64,000 nucleotides of DNA from Qipengyuania intermedia (GCF_019711615.1 NZ_JAIGNS010000001.1:1054001-1118000); one strand, 5' to 3'. Shown: positions 8,442 to 17,903, numbered from the stretch's first letter. Notes: generated from the letters alone by a model not told the origin. Translations and numbers: made by a program.

Positions 8442-10554
8442 TATCGCTTTCCGGTTTCAGCCAGCGGTCGAGCCAGGCGAATACGGTCTCATGCCACTGA
8501 AGCGAATTCTTCGCCCCGAGCACCCAGTGGTTTTCGGTCGGGAAAACCAGCAGCTGGCTCGGGATCTGGCGCTCCTGCAGGGCAGTGAAGCTCGCGAGGC
8601 CTTGCGTGTAGGGAACGCGGAAGTCCTGTTCGCCGGCAATGACGAGCATGGGTGTCTGCCAGTTTTCGACGTAGTTCACCGGATTCCAGCGCTCGTAAGC
8701 TTCGCTGTTTTCCGCATAGGAGCCTTCGAACTCCCACTTGGGAAACCACAGTTCTTCCGTCGTGTAGTAGAAGCTGCGCATGTCGAAGAGGCCGTCGTGC
8801 TGGACAAGGCAATCGAACCGGTCGGGCCATTGCCCGGCGATCCAGTTCATCATGTACCCGCCATAGCTTGCGCCCATTGCACAAGCCCGGGTGCCGTCGA
8901 TCTGGCTATCCTTCTCCAGCGCTGCAGCGAGGCCCAGCTGCAGGTCTTCGAGGGGCTTGCCGCCCCAATCATTGCGGATGCTATCGGTGAAGGCCTGCCC
9001 ATAGCCCGTCGACCCATGGAAATCGACGGAGATGACGGCATAGCCCTGGCTGGCGACGACGCGGGGGTTCCACCGGCTCGACCAGCCGTCGTTGAACGAT
9101 CCTTGAGGTCCGCCGTGCACATAAAGGATGGCGGGCATTGGCCCTTCGCGACCGTCGAGCTTGGTAATCTGGCCCCACACGGTATCGCCGCCCGCTCCGG
9201 TGAAGCTGAAGCGTTCGACCACGACAGGAGCGAGCCGCTCCATGACGCCGGCCGCGACCTGCGTCATCGGCTTGGCCTGGCCCCAGTCACGTGACAGGTA
9301 CATTTCGGACGGCGCACCGATCGAATTGCGCGTGAACACCAGATCGCCGCCATGCAGCGGCGTGATGTCGGAAATCCGGGCCTCGTTCCCGGCCATCAGG
9401 TCGAGCCGCTCGACCGATCCGTTGCGAGGATCGATACGGTATGCGGGCGTGTCGAGAACATCCTGTGCCCCGGCAACCAGCCAGCGCGAATCGGGGGTCC
9501 AGGCAAGGCTCTGGAAGCTGCGATCGAAGGCTGAGGTAAGGGCGGTCGTCACGCCGGTCTTGAGATCGCGCAGCATGACCACCTGGCGGTCGGCCTCGTA
9601 GGTGGGGCGCGCCATGGCGACATAGGCCAGATACTGGCCGTCGGGCGAGGGGGTGGGAAGCGCATCGAGCGCCTCGTTCTCGGCGGTCAGGTTGACCGGC
9701 GCATCACCGGACAGGTCCGAGAACCAGATGTCGAGATTGGTGGAGTAGGGCTCGCCCGCGCCGGTTTCGCGCGCGGTAAAGAACACGCCGTCGCCATCGC
9801 TCGACCATGCGACGTCTTCTCCGCCGCCGAAGGGCATCGTCGGGGTATCGCCGTTCGGGCCGCCTGCACCCAGCGAGCCGTCGACAGCCGTACCTGTGCC
9901 TTTAGCGACGCCGTTTTCTATCGGGAAGGTAAAGACACGGCTGAGCGTGCCGGGCGTTTCCCAGCTATCCCAATGCCGGTAAAATCCGCCGTCACCTTCG
10001 TAGAGTCGACCGTCGCCTGGGCCGGGCAGGTGCGCCTTGGCGCTGTCATCGCAATCGATGGCGGTGCAGGTGCGTGCAATGTCGGTCCAGATCGCGATAC
10101 GCTCGCCGTCGGGCGAGACGCGGTATCCGTGAACTGCGCGGGGCAAGGCGGTAACCTGGCCCTTCTCGGAAACCGTTCCGTCGGCAGCGATCCGCGCGCG
10201 CCAGACCTGGCTCGTTGCGTCTTCGCCTTCGCCGTCCGCGATGAAATAGAGCCAGTCAGCGTCGCCGAAAGATGCCGAGCTGCCGTCGAGATCGAGTTCG
10301 ATAGGACTGCTGCCGGGCTGCGAAAGCGAGCTCAGGAAGAGAGTGCTCGTCCGCTTGTAGCTTTCCGGGTCGGTCGTCGTCACTGCATAGACTGCGTGGG
10401 TCCCCTCGGAATTGACCGTCGGGCTTCCTAGGCGCGGCATCGTGACGAGGTCCTGCGCGCTCATCGGTGCGGCTGCATCTTGCGCAGCGAGCGGCGTAGC
10501 GAGGAGCGCGAATGCGCTAGCGAGCGGGAGTGCGGCCCGGATGTTATGCTTCAT
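8434..10554 (-). CDS. S9 family prolyl oligopeptidase-type peptidase, secreted
   Basis: Exported serine peptidase of 706 aa. A signal peptide ([19 protein letters not shown]) is followed by a beta-propeller region (about 40-420; repeats such as [12 protein letters not shown] and [10 protein letters not shown]) and an alpha/beta hydrolase domain. The nucleophile is S563 in GASYGGYM; the Asp and His are likely in GEQDFRVPY and PTENHWV. The oxyanion segment VHGGPQGSF is present. It probably cleaves oligopeptides in the periplasm; specificity cannot be told. Confidence 0.92.
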   Translation of the reverse strand: MKHNIRAALPLASAFALLATPLAAQDAAAPMSAQDLVTMPRLGSPTVNSEGTHAVYAVTTTDPESYKRTSTLFLSSLSQPGSSPIELDLDGSSASFGDADWLYFIADGEGEDATSQVWRARIAADGTVSEKGQVTALPRAVHGYRVSPDGERIAIWTDIARTCTAIDCDDSAKAHLPGPGDGRLYEGDGGFYRHWDSWETPGTLSRVFTFPIENGVAKGTGTAVDGSLGAGGPNGDTPTMPFGGGEDVAWSSDGDGVFFTARETGAGEPYSTNLDIWFSDLSGDAPVNLTAENEALDALPTPSPDGQYLAYVAMARPTYEADRQVVMLRDLKTGVTTALTSAFDRSFQSLAWTPDSRWLVAGAQDVLDTPAYRIDPRNGSVERLDLMAGNEARISDITPLHGGDLVFTRNSIGAPSEMYLSRDWGQAKPMTQVAAGVMERLAPVVVERFSFTGAGGDTVWGQITKLDGREGPMPAILYVHGGPQGSFNDGWSSRWNPRVVASQGYAVISVDFHGSTGYGQAFTDSIRNDWGGKPLEDLQLGLAAALEKDSQIDGTRACAMGASYGGYMMNWIAGQWPDRFDCLVQHDGLFDMRSFYYTTEELWFPKWEFEGSYAENSEAYERWNPVNYVENWQTPMLVIAGEQDFRVPYTQGLASFTALQERQIPSQLLVFPTENHWVLGAKNSLQWHETVFAWLDRWLKPESDSE

Positions 10555-10596
10555 GGCGCGCGGTGTAGCGCGCAGAAGTGGCCAAGGGTAGGGGGA

Positions 10597-11127
10597 TTAG
10601 CTCTTCTTGCCGGCGATGCGGGCAATCTCGGCTTTCACGAGTTCTTCGACCATGCCGGGCAGGTTCGTTTCCAGCCAGTCGGCCAGCATCGGACGGAGCA
10701 TGTCGCGCACCAGGCCTTCCAGCGAGGTTTCGCCCTGGCGTACGATCTGTGGCTGCTTTCCGGGTTGCGAGAGCATAGCCAGCGCCGCGAAGTTGTCGCG
10801 CATCGCCTGGCGCGTATCGCCGCGGGTCAGGGCGTCAGCATCGTAATCCTCATCGACCGAAGACGCTGTATCGGCGTCTCTACCGGCAGCCGCGGCATCG
10901 ACATCGATTTCCTCGCCTAGATCATTACCCAGTTCGAGGACGTCTTCAGCTTCCTGCTCGTCGACCGGTTCGCTCGGCTCGGCTGGCGCTGCACGGCGGC
11001 TGCGACGCTCGGCAATCATCTCGCTGCGCTCTTCGCTATCGCGCGCGATGACTTTCTTGATCGAGTCGAGGATTTCTTCGACCGAAGGTTCGCCGTGCTG
11101 TCCCATGCCTGTCCCTGTTGCCTCCAA
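10597..11127 (-). CDS. PopZ-like DUF2497 protein
   Basis: Acidic, mostly disordered protein (176 aa) with a short N-terminal helix (GEPSVEEILDSIKKVIARDS) and a C-terminal conserved block (SLEGLVRDMLRPMLADWLET, then LPGMVEELVKAEIARI). This is the DUF2497/PopZ layout: N-terminal partner-binding helix, acidic Glu/Asp/Pro spacer and C-terminal oligomerisation helices. PopZ organises the cell pole and anchors ParB in Caulobacter; a similar role is inferred. It lies 35 bases downstream of the TolC gene. Confidence 0.8.
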   Translation of the reverse strand: MEATGTGMGQHGEPSVEEILDSIKKVIARDSEERSEMIAERRSRRAAPAEPSEPVDEQEAEDVLELGNDLGEEIDVDAAAAGRDADTASSVDEDYDADALTRGDTRQAMRDNFAALAMLSQPGKQPQIVRQGETSLEGLVRDMLRPMLADWLETNLPGMVEELVKAEIARIAGKKS

Positions 11128-11162
11128 CGCATCCCGAATCGGGGCGCTTGATATAGACCAGC

Positions 11163-12665
11163 CTAGTCGGCCGAGTCAGCAGTTTCGGGGATTTCTGCAG
11201 TTGCAGCAGGCACATCCACCGTCCGCGGCGACTGTGCCACCGGGTCGGGGTCCCTTGCCCAGTCGAAGATATTGCCGCGCACGCGGTCGTAATTGACGAC
11301 CGGATCGTAGAGCACACCTTCGTCCGCGAGGCCGAGATCGCGCGCTTCGGCGCGGCCCATGGCGGCAAGTAGGCTGAAGCCCGCGACATAGGCATTGCGG
11401 CGCGCGGTCACGAGCTGGACGCGGCTTTGCAGCAATTCCTGTTCGGCATTGAGCACGTCGAGGATCGTGCGGTTGCCGATCGAGTTTTCCGCACGTACGC
11501 CTTCGAGGCTCAGTTCGGCGGCGGAAACTGCCGATTGCGAGCTTTCGATGATGGCGAGGCTGGCCTGCCAGCTTGACCACGAAGCCCTGACCTGCGCGAT
11601 GACATCTCGCTCTGCGGCGATGACGTTCTCGAGCGCTGCGGAAGCGCGGGCCTGTGCCTGGCGCTGGAGAGCTGCCGTCCGGCCACCCTGGAAAATCGGA
11701 AGCCGCAGCGAAACGCCCATCGAAGCGCCCGATGCGGTCTGGTCGCTCGGGACGATCGGGCTGTCGGGATCGGTGGGATCGAGGCGCCCGTCGGCCACGC
11801 TGCCGAGGAAGTTCTGGTAATCGTAACCGGCAAAGACCGAAACGCGCGGGAGGCGGCCCGAGCCGGCGACGTCGATATCGTAGCCCGCAGCTGCCGCACG
11901 CTCGCGCGCGGCGATGAGGTCCGGATTGTATTCGAGAGCGATCTCGACCGCCGTTGCCACATCCTCCGGAAATCCCGGCAGCGGGGGAGGGGGCGCCAGA
12001 TCGGTCGGAGCATCGCCTACAAGAGCGATATAGGTTTCGCGCGCCGCAATGAGATTGGCCTGCGCGCTGCGCAAGTCGCCCTGGGCGACGGCAAGGCGTG
12101 CCTCGGACTGGGCGACGTCGGTGCGAGTGAGATCGCCGATTTCGAAGCGATCGCTCGTGGCATCCACATTGACCGACAGAACATCGACCTGGTTCGACGA
12201 CAGGGCGACCAGGGCCTGTCCGCGCAGCACATCCATATAGGCGGCCACGACCTGGCTGAAGATCGCGCTTTCCGTGGCGCGCAGATCGGCGCGTCCGGCC
12301 TCGACGCGTTGTTCCGCAGAACGGACCGCATTCTTGACCGCGCCGCCCGAGTAGATCGGAACACCCAGATCGACCCCGGCATTAAGCGAACGGCCGGGGG
12401 CGAAGAAACTGGTCGAATTCTGCTTCAGGACTTCGGTGTAGGTCGCAGTGCCATCGACCGACGGCAGGCCCGCAGCGCGCTCCAGAGGCACTCCGGCGTC
12501 GACCGCACGCAATTGCGCGCGCGCGGCCTCGAGTGTCGGATTATTCAAATAAGCGTCGGTAAGCGCTTCCTGCAGCGTGTCGGCAAGCGCAGCACCCTGC
12601 GGAACGGCGATTGCCCCGACCGCTGCCGAAAGCGCCAGAATTTTGCGGACCCCTCCCGAAATCAT
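11163..12665 (-). CDS. TolC family outer membrane efflux/secretion channel
   Basis: Outer membrane channel of type I secretion or RND efflux (500 aa). It has a signal peptide (ILALSAAVGAIAVPQGAALA) and two repeated outer-membrane-factor halves, each opening with an EAL..A..NNP or EIALEYNPDL segment, plus long coiled-coil stretches (for example LQRQAQARASAALENVIAAE). The C-terminus is Pro/Ala/Thr-rich. Start is immediately next to the PIMT stop, so the two are co-transcribed. No inner membrane or adaptor partner is encoded here. Confidence 0.93.
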   Translation of the reverse strand: MISGGVRKILALSAAVGAIAVPQGAALADTLQEALTDAYLNNPTLEAARAQLRAVDAGVPLERAAGLPSVDGTATYTEVLKQNSTSFFAPGRSLNAGVDLGVPIYSGGAVKNAVRSAEQRVEAGRADLRATESAIFSQVVAAYMDVLRGQALVALSSNQVDVLSVNVDATSDRFEIGDLTRTDVAQSEARLAVAQGDLRSAQANLIAARETYIALVGDAPTDLAPPPPLPGFPEDVATAVEIALEYNPDLIAARERAAAAGYDIDVAGSGRLPRVSVFAGYDYQNFLGSVADGRLDPTDPDSPIVPSDQTASGASMGVSLRLPIFQGGRTAALQRQAQARASAALENVIAAERDVIAQVRASWSSWQASLAIIESSQSAVSAAELSLEGVRAENSIGNRTILDVLNAEQELLQSRVQLVTARRNAYVAGFSLLAAMGRAEARDLGLADEGVLYDPVVNYDRVRGNIFDWARDPDPVAQSPRTVDVPAATAEIPETADSAD

Positions 12666-13265
12666 TCAGAAACTCCAGCTTTCCGGTTTATCGAATGCAC
12701 CGAGGCGCGGAACGCCCATTTCGGCGAGCGGCAGAAGCGCCAGCGCCTTGCCCGACTTGCGGCCCGTGGCGAGGCGGGTGACGCCGCGCTCGACCAGGCC
12801 GGTGACGATCCGCCCTTCCTCGGCCACCAACTTGGCTACATTGGCGGGAATGTGTTCTACTGCACCGTCGATCAGGACGAGCGTGTAATCGCCCTTTTTC
12901 TTCGTTGCCGCAGCCTTGTCCGCACTCAACACCTCGACCGAAGCAACGAGGGGTTCGACCAGGGCGGGCAAATATCCGCTGCCGCCGTCGATCACGAGTA
13001 CACGGTCCTCGCTCGACGGGCGCGCTTCGGCCAGCATCGCACCGTGAAACAGCGGTGCAGGCAGGAAGCCGCCATCGGCAAGACGAATGGCGCGGTCCAT
13101 GTAGGCCGTGCCCTTCGCGTTTTCGGGGACGAAATCCTCGCGCGGGACGGTGCTCATGCGTTCGAGGACGAAAGCTTCGTTGACGCCGCTGGTGCGCAAC
13201 TGGCTGTCGATCATCGCCTTGCGGGCGACGGAATATTCGGGGCGAGTGGTCGTTGTCGTGTTCAT
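12666..13265 (-). CDS. Reduced PIMT-like protein (protein-L-isoaspartate O-methyltransferase family)
   Basis: Protein of 199 aa related to L-isoaspartyl methyltransferases. The N-terminal helix region (MIDSQLRTSGVNEAFVLERM), the loop VPREDFVPEN and YMDRAIRLADGGFL are recognisable. The SAM motif I reads VIDGGSGYLPALV where active enzymes have a Glu-Ile-Gly-type loop, and the long segment after it seems shortened. Catalytic activity is therefore uncertain. The gene stands directly before tolC, a fixed neighbour in sphingomonads, suggesting a role tied to the envelope rather than generic repair (inference). Confidence 0.75.
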   Translation of the reverse strand: MNTTTTTRPEYSVARKAMIDSQLRTSGVNEAFVLERMSTVPREDFVPENAKGTAYMDRAIRLADGGFLPAPLFHGAMLAEARPSSEDRVLVIDGGSGYLPALVEPLVASVEVLSADKAAATKKKGDYTLVLIDGAVEHIPANVAKLVAEEGRIVTGLVERGVTRLATGRKSGKALALLPLAEMGVPRLGAFDKPESWSF

Positions 13266-13280
13266 GGCTATCCGCGAGCT

Positions 13281-13308
13281 GTATTACAATAATAACACGC
13301 TTATGCAA
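13281..13308 (-). promoter_or_regulatory. Promoter of the PIMT-tolC-popZ cluster
   Basis: On the minus strand TTGCAT (13308-13303), 16-base spacer and TAATAC (13286-13281), the -10 lying about 16 bases before the ATG at 13265. Both hexamers are near consensus. The leader would be very short. Confidence 0.55.
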
Positions 13309-13351
13309 GCTCCCGTTGCCTTAGGCGCAAGACCCGTTGCTTCCAAGCGCT

Positions 13352-13381
13352 TTGACCGATGGCCTCAAACGCGCCTATCGG
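13352..13381 (+). promoter_or_regulatory. Promoter of the fumarase gene
   Basis: TTGACC at 13352-13357, spacer of 17-18 bases and CTATCG/TATCGG at 13375-13381. It lies 35 bases before the ATG at 13416 and supports that start, because the alternative ATG at 13359 falls inside the promoter. Confidence 0.45.
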
Positions 13382-13415
13382 GGAGCGCAAATCTGCAACA
13401 TGGGAACGCGCGGCG

Positions 13416-14942
13416 ATGAGCGACATGACGACCATCAAGGAACAGGACCTGATCGAGAGCGTCGCCGACGCTCTGCAATACATCTCCTATTATCATCCGA
13501 TGGATTACATCCGCGCGCTGGGAGAAGCCTACGAGGCGGAGAAGGGGCCTGCGGCCAAGGACGCTATCGCGCAAATCCTGACGAACAGCCGCATGTGCGC
13601 GGAAGGTCATCGTCCGATCTGCCAGGATACAGGCATCGTCAATGTCTTCGTGAAGTGGGGCATGAATTGCCGCCTCGATTCGAAACGCTCCCTCCAGGAA
13701 GTCGTCGATGAGGGCGTGCGCCAGGCCTACAACCATCCCGACAACAAGCTGCGCGCCTCGATCCTGGCCGACCCCGCCTTCACCCGCCGCAACACGCGCG
13801 ACAACACGCCCAGCGTCCTTTCGGTAGAGATGGTCCCCGGCGACACGGTCGAGATCGACGTGGCAGCGAAGGGCGGCGGCAGCGAGAACAAATCGAAGTT
13901 CAAGATGATGAACCCGTCCGACAACATCGTCGACTGGGTGGTCGAGCAGCTACCCTCCATGGGTGCCGGCTGGTGCCCTCCGGGCATGCTCGGCATCGGG
14001 ATCGGGGGCACGGCCGAACACTGCATGAAGCTGGCCAAGCTTTCGTTGATGGACCCGATCGACATGGGGCAGCTCAAGCAGCGCGGTGCGCAGACGGATC
14101 TCGAACAGCTGCGGATCGATATCTTTGATGCGGTCAATGCGCAGGGCATCGGCGCGCAGGGGCTGGGTGGCCTGTCGACCGTGCTCGATGTGAAGATCAT
14201 GGATGCGCCCTGTCATGCTGCGGGCAAGCCCGTGGCGATGATTCCCAATTGCGCTGCAACGCGCCACGCTCACTTTACCCTCGACGGATCGGGCCCCGCC
14301 TATCTCGACCCGCCTAACATCGACGAATATCCGCAGGTCACGTGGAAGCCGGATTCAGCCGCGCGGCGCGTAGACCTCAATTCGCTGACGCAGGAAGAGG
14401 TCGCCAGCTGGAAACATGGCGACCGCCTGCTCCTTTCCGGCAAGATGCTGACGGGTCGCGACGCTGCGCACAAGCGCATCAAGGACATGCTGGAGGCCGG
14501 TGAAGAGCTCCCCGTCGAATTCAGGGGCAGGGCCATCTATTATGTCGGCCCCGTCGATCCGGTTATGGGCGAGGTCGTCGGTCCCGCAGGGCCGACCACG
14601 GCGACCCGCATGGACAAATTCACCGAGATGATGCTCGACCTCGGCCTTCTCGCCATGATCGGCAAGGCAGAGCGCGGCCACGACGCGGTCGAGGTCATCA
14701 GCAGGTTCAAGGTGGCCTACCTCATGGCCACGGGCGGGGCCGCCTACCTGGTCAGCCGCGCGATCAAGGGTGCCGAGGTCGTCGCTTTCGAGGATCTGGG
14801 CATGGAGGCAATCTACGAATTCGAAGTGCAGGATATGCCTGTCACCGTTGCCGTGGATAGCGAAGGCAAGAACGTCCACACACTCGCCCCTGCCGAATGG
14901 CGTCGGCGGATTGCGGAAAACGATCTCGAACCCGCCGAATAG
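13416..14942 (+). CDS. Class I fumarate hydratase (4Fe-4S)
   Basis: Iron-sulfur fumarase of the TCA cycle (508 aa). N-terminal alpha part (about 1-290) holds HRPICQDTGIVNVF and later GAGWCPPGMLGIGIGG, expected to contribute cluster cysteines; C-terminal beta part (about 300-508) begins near DLNSLTQEEVASW and contains LLLSGKMLTGRDAAHKR and GPAGPTTATRMD. Length fits single-chain class I enzymes. I chose the ATG at 13416 (MSDMTTIKEQ), which matches the usual N-terminus. The next gene follows after 21 bases. Confidence 0.94.
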   Translation: MSDMTTIKEQDLIESVADALQYISYYHPMDYIRALGEAYEAEKGPAAKDAIAQILTNSRMCAEGHRPICQDTGIVNVFVKWGMNCRLDSKRSLQEVVDEGVRQAYNHPDNKLRASILADPAFTRRNTRDNTPSVLSVEMVPGDTVEIDVAAKGGGSENKSKFKMMNPSDNIVDWVVEQLPSMGAGWCPPGMLGIGIGGTAEHCMKLAKLSLMDPIDMGQLKQRGAQTDLEQLRIDIFDAVNAQGIGAQGLGGLSTVLDVKIMDAPCHAAGKPVAMIPNCAATRHAHFTLDGSGPAYLDPPNIDEYPQVTWKPDSAARRVDLNSLTQEEVASWKHGDRLLLSGKMLTGRDAAHKRIKDMLEAGEELPVEFRGRAIYYVGPVDPVMGEVVGPAGPTTATRMDKFTEMMLDLGLLAMIGKAERGHDAVEVISRFKVAYLMATGGAAYLVSRAIKGAEVVAFEDLGMEAIYEFEVQDMPVTVAVDSEGKNVHTLAPAEWRRRIAENDLEPAE

Positions 14943-14963
14943 CGCCCATCATCGACCAACGGC

Positions 14964-16271
14964 ATGAGCCGTTCGACCGCCGGACTTCCCTTGCGCGAGG
15001 CAGACGGGCACATAGAGCCTGTTTTGAACGCTGAACGCCAGATGAATTCGGAAGTCGCCAACGTACCCGTCCGGACGATCCTCGTCTCGATCGCGGGGCT
15101 TTGGCTCGCCTATTTCCTTCTGATCACGGCTCGTGGTGCCGTGGTCGGGCTCGAGATGCAGGACGCGCTGCTCTGGCGGCGTTTCATGGTCTGTGTCGCC
15201 GGGGCCGGGGTAACCGTCCTTCTGTGGCTCTGCATCCGGCTATTCATGCGGTATTCGCTGGCGGTGAAGATGTGGGTTGCCATTGTCCTGGCGGCACCCG
15301 CCTCGCTCCTCATCGCGCAAATCAACACAATGGTTTTTTCGCCGATCGAGGACCAGGTGCGGCAGGAAATAGGGGCCAAGCGGGGCCTCAACATCCGCCG
15401 CGACGAATCCGGCAACCTCCTCCTCGACGTACCGGCACCCATTCCGGATAGCGGCGCGGCAGGTGGCAGCCCGGACGATGCCGACAGCCAGCCGGTGACC
15501 GCTTCCATCGTCATCGAACCCGCACCGACCGCCGCGGACACCTGGAGGCGACTGACGGATCTGGCCCTGAGCCGGTATTTCCTGCTGCTCGCATGGGCGG
15601 CGCTTTACCTCGCGATGTTTGCGGGGGTTCAGGCGAGAGCGGCCGAGCGGCGCGGGGAGCGTTTCAGGAGCGCAGCGAAAGCCGCAGAATTGCGCAGCCT
15701 GCGCTACCAGGTAAATCCGCACTTCCTGTTCAACACGCTCAATTCTCTCTCGGCTCTGGTAATGACCGGAAAAGAGGACCGGGCGGAGCAGATGATCCAG
15801 TCCATCTCGCGGTTCTACCGCCATTCGCTTGCCGATGATTCGACCGGCGACGTGACGCTCGAAGACGAGATCGATCTGCAGGAGCACTATCTCGAAATCG
15901 AATCCGTCCGGTTCCCCGACCGCCTGAAAGTCGACATCGACCTTCCCCGCGAGCTGTCGCAGTTCAAGGTTCCGGGCATGATCCTCCAGCCGCTGGTAGA
16001 GAACTCCGTCAAATACGGCGTTTCCGCTAGTAACAAGCCCGTCACCATTCGAATCGTGGCGCGCGAGGAATACGGACGCCTCGTCTTGCGGGTGAGCGAT
16101 AACGGTCCGGGCATGCCGGCCGGTCACAAGGGCGGCTTCGGTATCGGTCTTGCCAATGTGCGCGACCGCATCGAGGCGCGATTCGGACATGAGGCCTCGA
16201 TCAGTTCGGGCGCATCGCTCGACGGCTACGAAACAGAACTTCGACTACCGATGGTGAAACATGGCGGATGA
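14964..16271 (+). CDS. LytS-type sensor histidine kinase
   Basis: Membrane histidine kinase of the HPK7/LytS class (435 aa). Several predicted helices lie in residues 35-120 and one at about 205-222, flanking a periplasmic Pro-rich stretch (about 130-195). The His_kinase domain has the H-box RYQVNPHFLFNTLNSLSALV with H253, and the C-terminal HATPase has LQPLVENSVKYG and DNGPGMP. Its gene overlaps the LytTR regulator by 11 bases, so the two form a pair. The stimulus is unknown. An internal ATG at 15042 is an alternative start. Confidence 0.92.
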   Translation: MSRSTAGLPLREADGHIEPVLNAERQMNSEVANVPVRTILVSIAGLWLAYFLLITARGAVVGLEMQDALLWRRFMVCVAGAGVTVLLWLCIRLFMRYSLAVKMWVAIVLAAPASLLIAQINTMVFSPIEDQVRQEIGAKRGLNIRRDESGNLLLDVPAPIPDSGAAGGSPDDADSQPVTASIVIEPAPTAADTWRRLTDLALSRYFLLLAWAALYLAMFAGVQARAAERRGERFRSAAKAAELRSLRYQVNPHFLFNTLNSLSALVMTGKEDRAEQMIQSISRFYRHSLADDSTGDVTLEDEIDLQEHYLEIESVRFPDRLKVDIDLPRELSQFKVPGMILQPLVENSVKYGVSASNKPVTIRIVAREEYGRLVLRVSDNGPGMPAGHKGGFGIGLANVRDRIEARFGHEASISSGASLDGYETELRLPMVKHGG

Positions 16272-16998
16272 TAACGGCGAGAAACTCAAGACGCTGATCG
16301 TCGACGACGAACCACTCGCGGTGGAGCGCATGCAGGTGATCTGCGCCAAGATGGACGCCCTGTCGGTCGTCGGCACTGCGAGCGACGGCGCTCAGGCGCT
16401 CAGGCTGATCGAAGCGCTCGGACCGGATCTCATCCTGCTGGACATGACCATGCCCGAAGTCGACGGCCTGTCGGTCGCGCGCGAGCTTGCCGGCCAGGAT
16501 GAACGGCCGGCGGTCGTGTTCGTGACCGCGCATGACAATTATGCGGTGGAAGCTTTCGATCTCGACGCCGTCGATTACGTCCTGAAGCCGGTAAAGCCGG
16601 AACGCCTCGAGCGCGCAATCCAGCGCGCCCTTTCGCGCCGCAGCGATACCGAGCGCAGCGAAAGCAAGTGGCTGGAAGAGCTGTGGATCCCGCATCGCAG
16701 CGAGTTGATCAGGATAGAGACCGACGAAGTCAGCCGGATCGACGCCGAGCGCGACTATGTCCGCCTGCACGTTGGCGACCGGTCCTACCTGCTGCTGCAG
16801 ACGATCGCCGGCCTCGAAAAGCGGCTGGATCCGGCAAAGTTCATCCGCATCCATCGCTCCACCATCCTCAAAAAGGAACACATCAAGGGCCTGCGCCATG
16901 ATGGACTTGGCGTTTGGTCGGTCGAGATGGACGACGGGGAAGCGCTGCGCATCGGCAGGACCTATCTGCCCAAGGTGAAGGCGATGGCGGGGCGCTGA
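16261..16998 (+). CDS. LytTR-family response regulator
   Basis: DNA-binding partner of the upstream kinase (245 aa). Receiver domain residues 1-125 with acidic pair D15-D16, phosphoacceptor D61 in LLDMTMPEVDG, T in VTAHD and K in VLKPVKPE. LytTR DNA-binding domain about residues 145-243 with IDAERDYVRLHV, the motif KFIRIHRSTILKKEHI and a C-terminal IGRTYLPKVK. LytTR proteins bind direct repeats near target promoters; no target is evident here. A second, separate pair lies at 51-53 kb. Confidence 0.93.
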   Translation: MADDNGEKLKTLIVDDEPLAVERMQVICAKMDALSVVGTASDGAQALRLIEALGPDLILLDMTMPEVDGLSVARELAGQDERPAVVFVTAHDNYAVEAFDLDAVDYVLKPVKPERLERAIQRALSRRSDTERSESKWLEELWIPHRSELIRIETDEVSRIDAERDYVRLHVGDRSYLLLQTIAGLEKRLDPAKFIRIHRSTILKKEHIKGLRHDGLGVWSVEMDDGEALRIGRTYLPKVKAMAGR

Positions 16999-17027
16999 GC
17001 AGTGGCAGTCTCTCCCGGGAAAAGGGA

Positions 17028-17064
17028 GGACCCCGACCGGGGGACTGCATTCCGATCGGGGTCC
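17028..17064. repeat. Inverted repeat between convergent lytTR regulator and urcA
   Basis: Nine-base arms GGACCCCGA (17028-17036) and TCGGGGTCC (17056-17064) around a 19-base loop. Read on the minus strand the stem is followed by TCCCTTTT, so it may terminate urcA; on the plus strand there is no T run. Weak terminator candidate. Confidence 0.35.
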
Positions 17065-17088
17065 AGAGGATTAGACGGACTGGGGGTA

Positions 17089-17394
17089 TCAGCCGCCTTT
17101 TGCTTGCCGTTCTACGACGGCAGCAAACTGGGCATCGATCATTTCCTTGGTTTCATCGTAGCAGCGCTGCGCATCCCGGTTGCGGATGCGTGAACCGAGG
17201 CTCGATTCGTCGAGGCCGCAAACCTTCCGTGCTGCCGCTTCGACACGATATTCGAGGCGTTCCAGGCCTTCCGGCGAGGACAGGTTGAGGTCGCGATATT
17301 CGATCGCGATCGATTCTTCCTGTGCCTTGGCTGCCGACGCGGCGCCGGGCACTGCAAGAGCGAGGGCGGTGAGCATAATCAGGGGGGTTTTCAT
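17089..17394 (-). CDS. UrcA family protein
   Basis: Small exported protein of 101 aa. Signal peptide about 1-21 (LIMLTALALAVPGAASA), then the UrcA core: IAIEYRDLNLSSPEGLERLE, ARKVCG (C59) and RNRDAQRCYDE (C78). The two cysteines probably form a disulfide. Function of this sphingomonad-typical family is unknown. I start at MKTPLIM, preceded by ggagag; the longer frame to 17466 runs through the leader hairpin. Transcribed divergently from the next gene. Confidence 0.85.
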   Translation of the reverse strand: MKTPLIMLTALALAVPGAASAAKAQEESIAIEYRDLNLSSPEGLERLEYRVEAAARKVCGLDESSLGSRIRNRDAQRCYDETKEMIDAQFAAVVERQAKGG

Positions 17395-17410
17395 AACATC
17401 TCTCCAGTTG

Positions 17411-17459
17411 GCAGCAGGCCCCGGGTGTCTAGGGGGACTGTTGGGGTAGGGCCTGCTGC
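17411..17459 (-). promoter_or_regulatory. Leader hairpin in the urcA 5' UTR
   Basis: Perfect 10-base arms GCAGCAGGCC (17411-17420) and GGCCTGCTGC (17450-17459) with a 29-base loop that also contains CCCC and GGGG runs able to pair. The hairpin ends 16 bases before the urcA start codon, so it would lie in the transcribed leader and could hide or expose the ribosome binding site. Confidence 0.5.
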
Positions 17460-17467
17460 TGCACACC

Positions 17468-17496
17468 GTATTACTCAGCTACAACTGTAGTCGCAC
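17468..17496 (-). promoter_or_regulatory. urcA promoter with an inverted repeat in its spacer
   Basis: On the minus strand a good -10 TAATAC (17473-17468), a weak -35 GTGCGA at 17 bases and, between them, the inverted repeat CTACA-AC-TGTAG (17479-17490). The repeat position between the hexamers is typical for an operator. Confidence 0.4.
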
Positions 17497-17532
17497 GGCC
17501 GTATCGACCGGCGGCGAGAGCCATTGGACGAT

Positions 17533-17865
17533 ATGCGTTCGAATGCCGACGAAGGGCGATTGGCAATCTGCGAACGACGAGCCTATTCTTTCGCCACTAT
17601 GCTTCTGGTTGTTCTTTTTGTTCTCGGGATCGCCAACTTCGCTGTGCACCGGGCCGTCCTCGACAGTGGACACCCCATGCTGGACGCGCTTCCCGGCTTC
17701 TATCGCGCTGCTGGCGGCCGCATGTCGCTCGGCTTCGAGTTCCTGGTGCTGCTTACCGCCATGCTGCTGGCAGGGAACGGCTGGCCCGGCGCGGTGACCG
17801 CATACTGCGTCTACAGCCTGCTCAACCTCGGGACTGCGTGGCTCGTGCTTTCCGGCAAGCTATAG
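17533..17865 (+). CDS. Hypothetical three-helix membrane protein
   Basis: Unrecognised protein of 110 aa. Hydrophobic stretches TMLLVVLFVLGIANFAV, LGFEFLVLLTAMLLAG and AVTAYCVYSLLNLGTAWLVL predict three membrane helices. Start ATG 17533; a TTG 9 bases upstream and an ATG at 17599 are alternatives. It lies between urcA (divergent) and the lipid kinase gene (39 bases downstream, same strand). Confidence 0.6.
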   Translation: MRSNADEGRLAICERRAYSFATMLLVVLFVLGIANFAVHRAVLDSGHPMLDALPGFYRAAGGRMSLGFEFLVLLTAMLLAGNGWPGAVTAYCVYSLLNLGTAWLVLSGKL

Positions 17866-17903
17866 GAGAGGGAACCGCTGGGTATCTGGCGCGCTGAACT
17901 CCC

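Noticed and set aside
12309..13292. 327-codon plus-strand frame over tolC and PIMT
   Set aside because: Antisense shadow; both minus-strand genes have clear family motifs.
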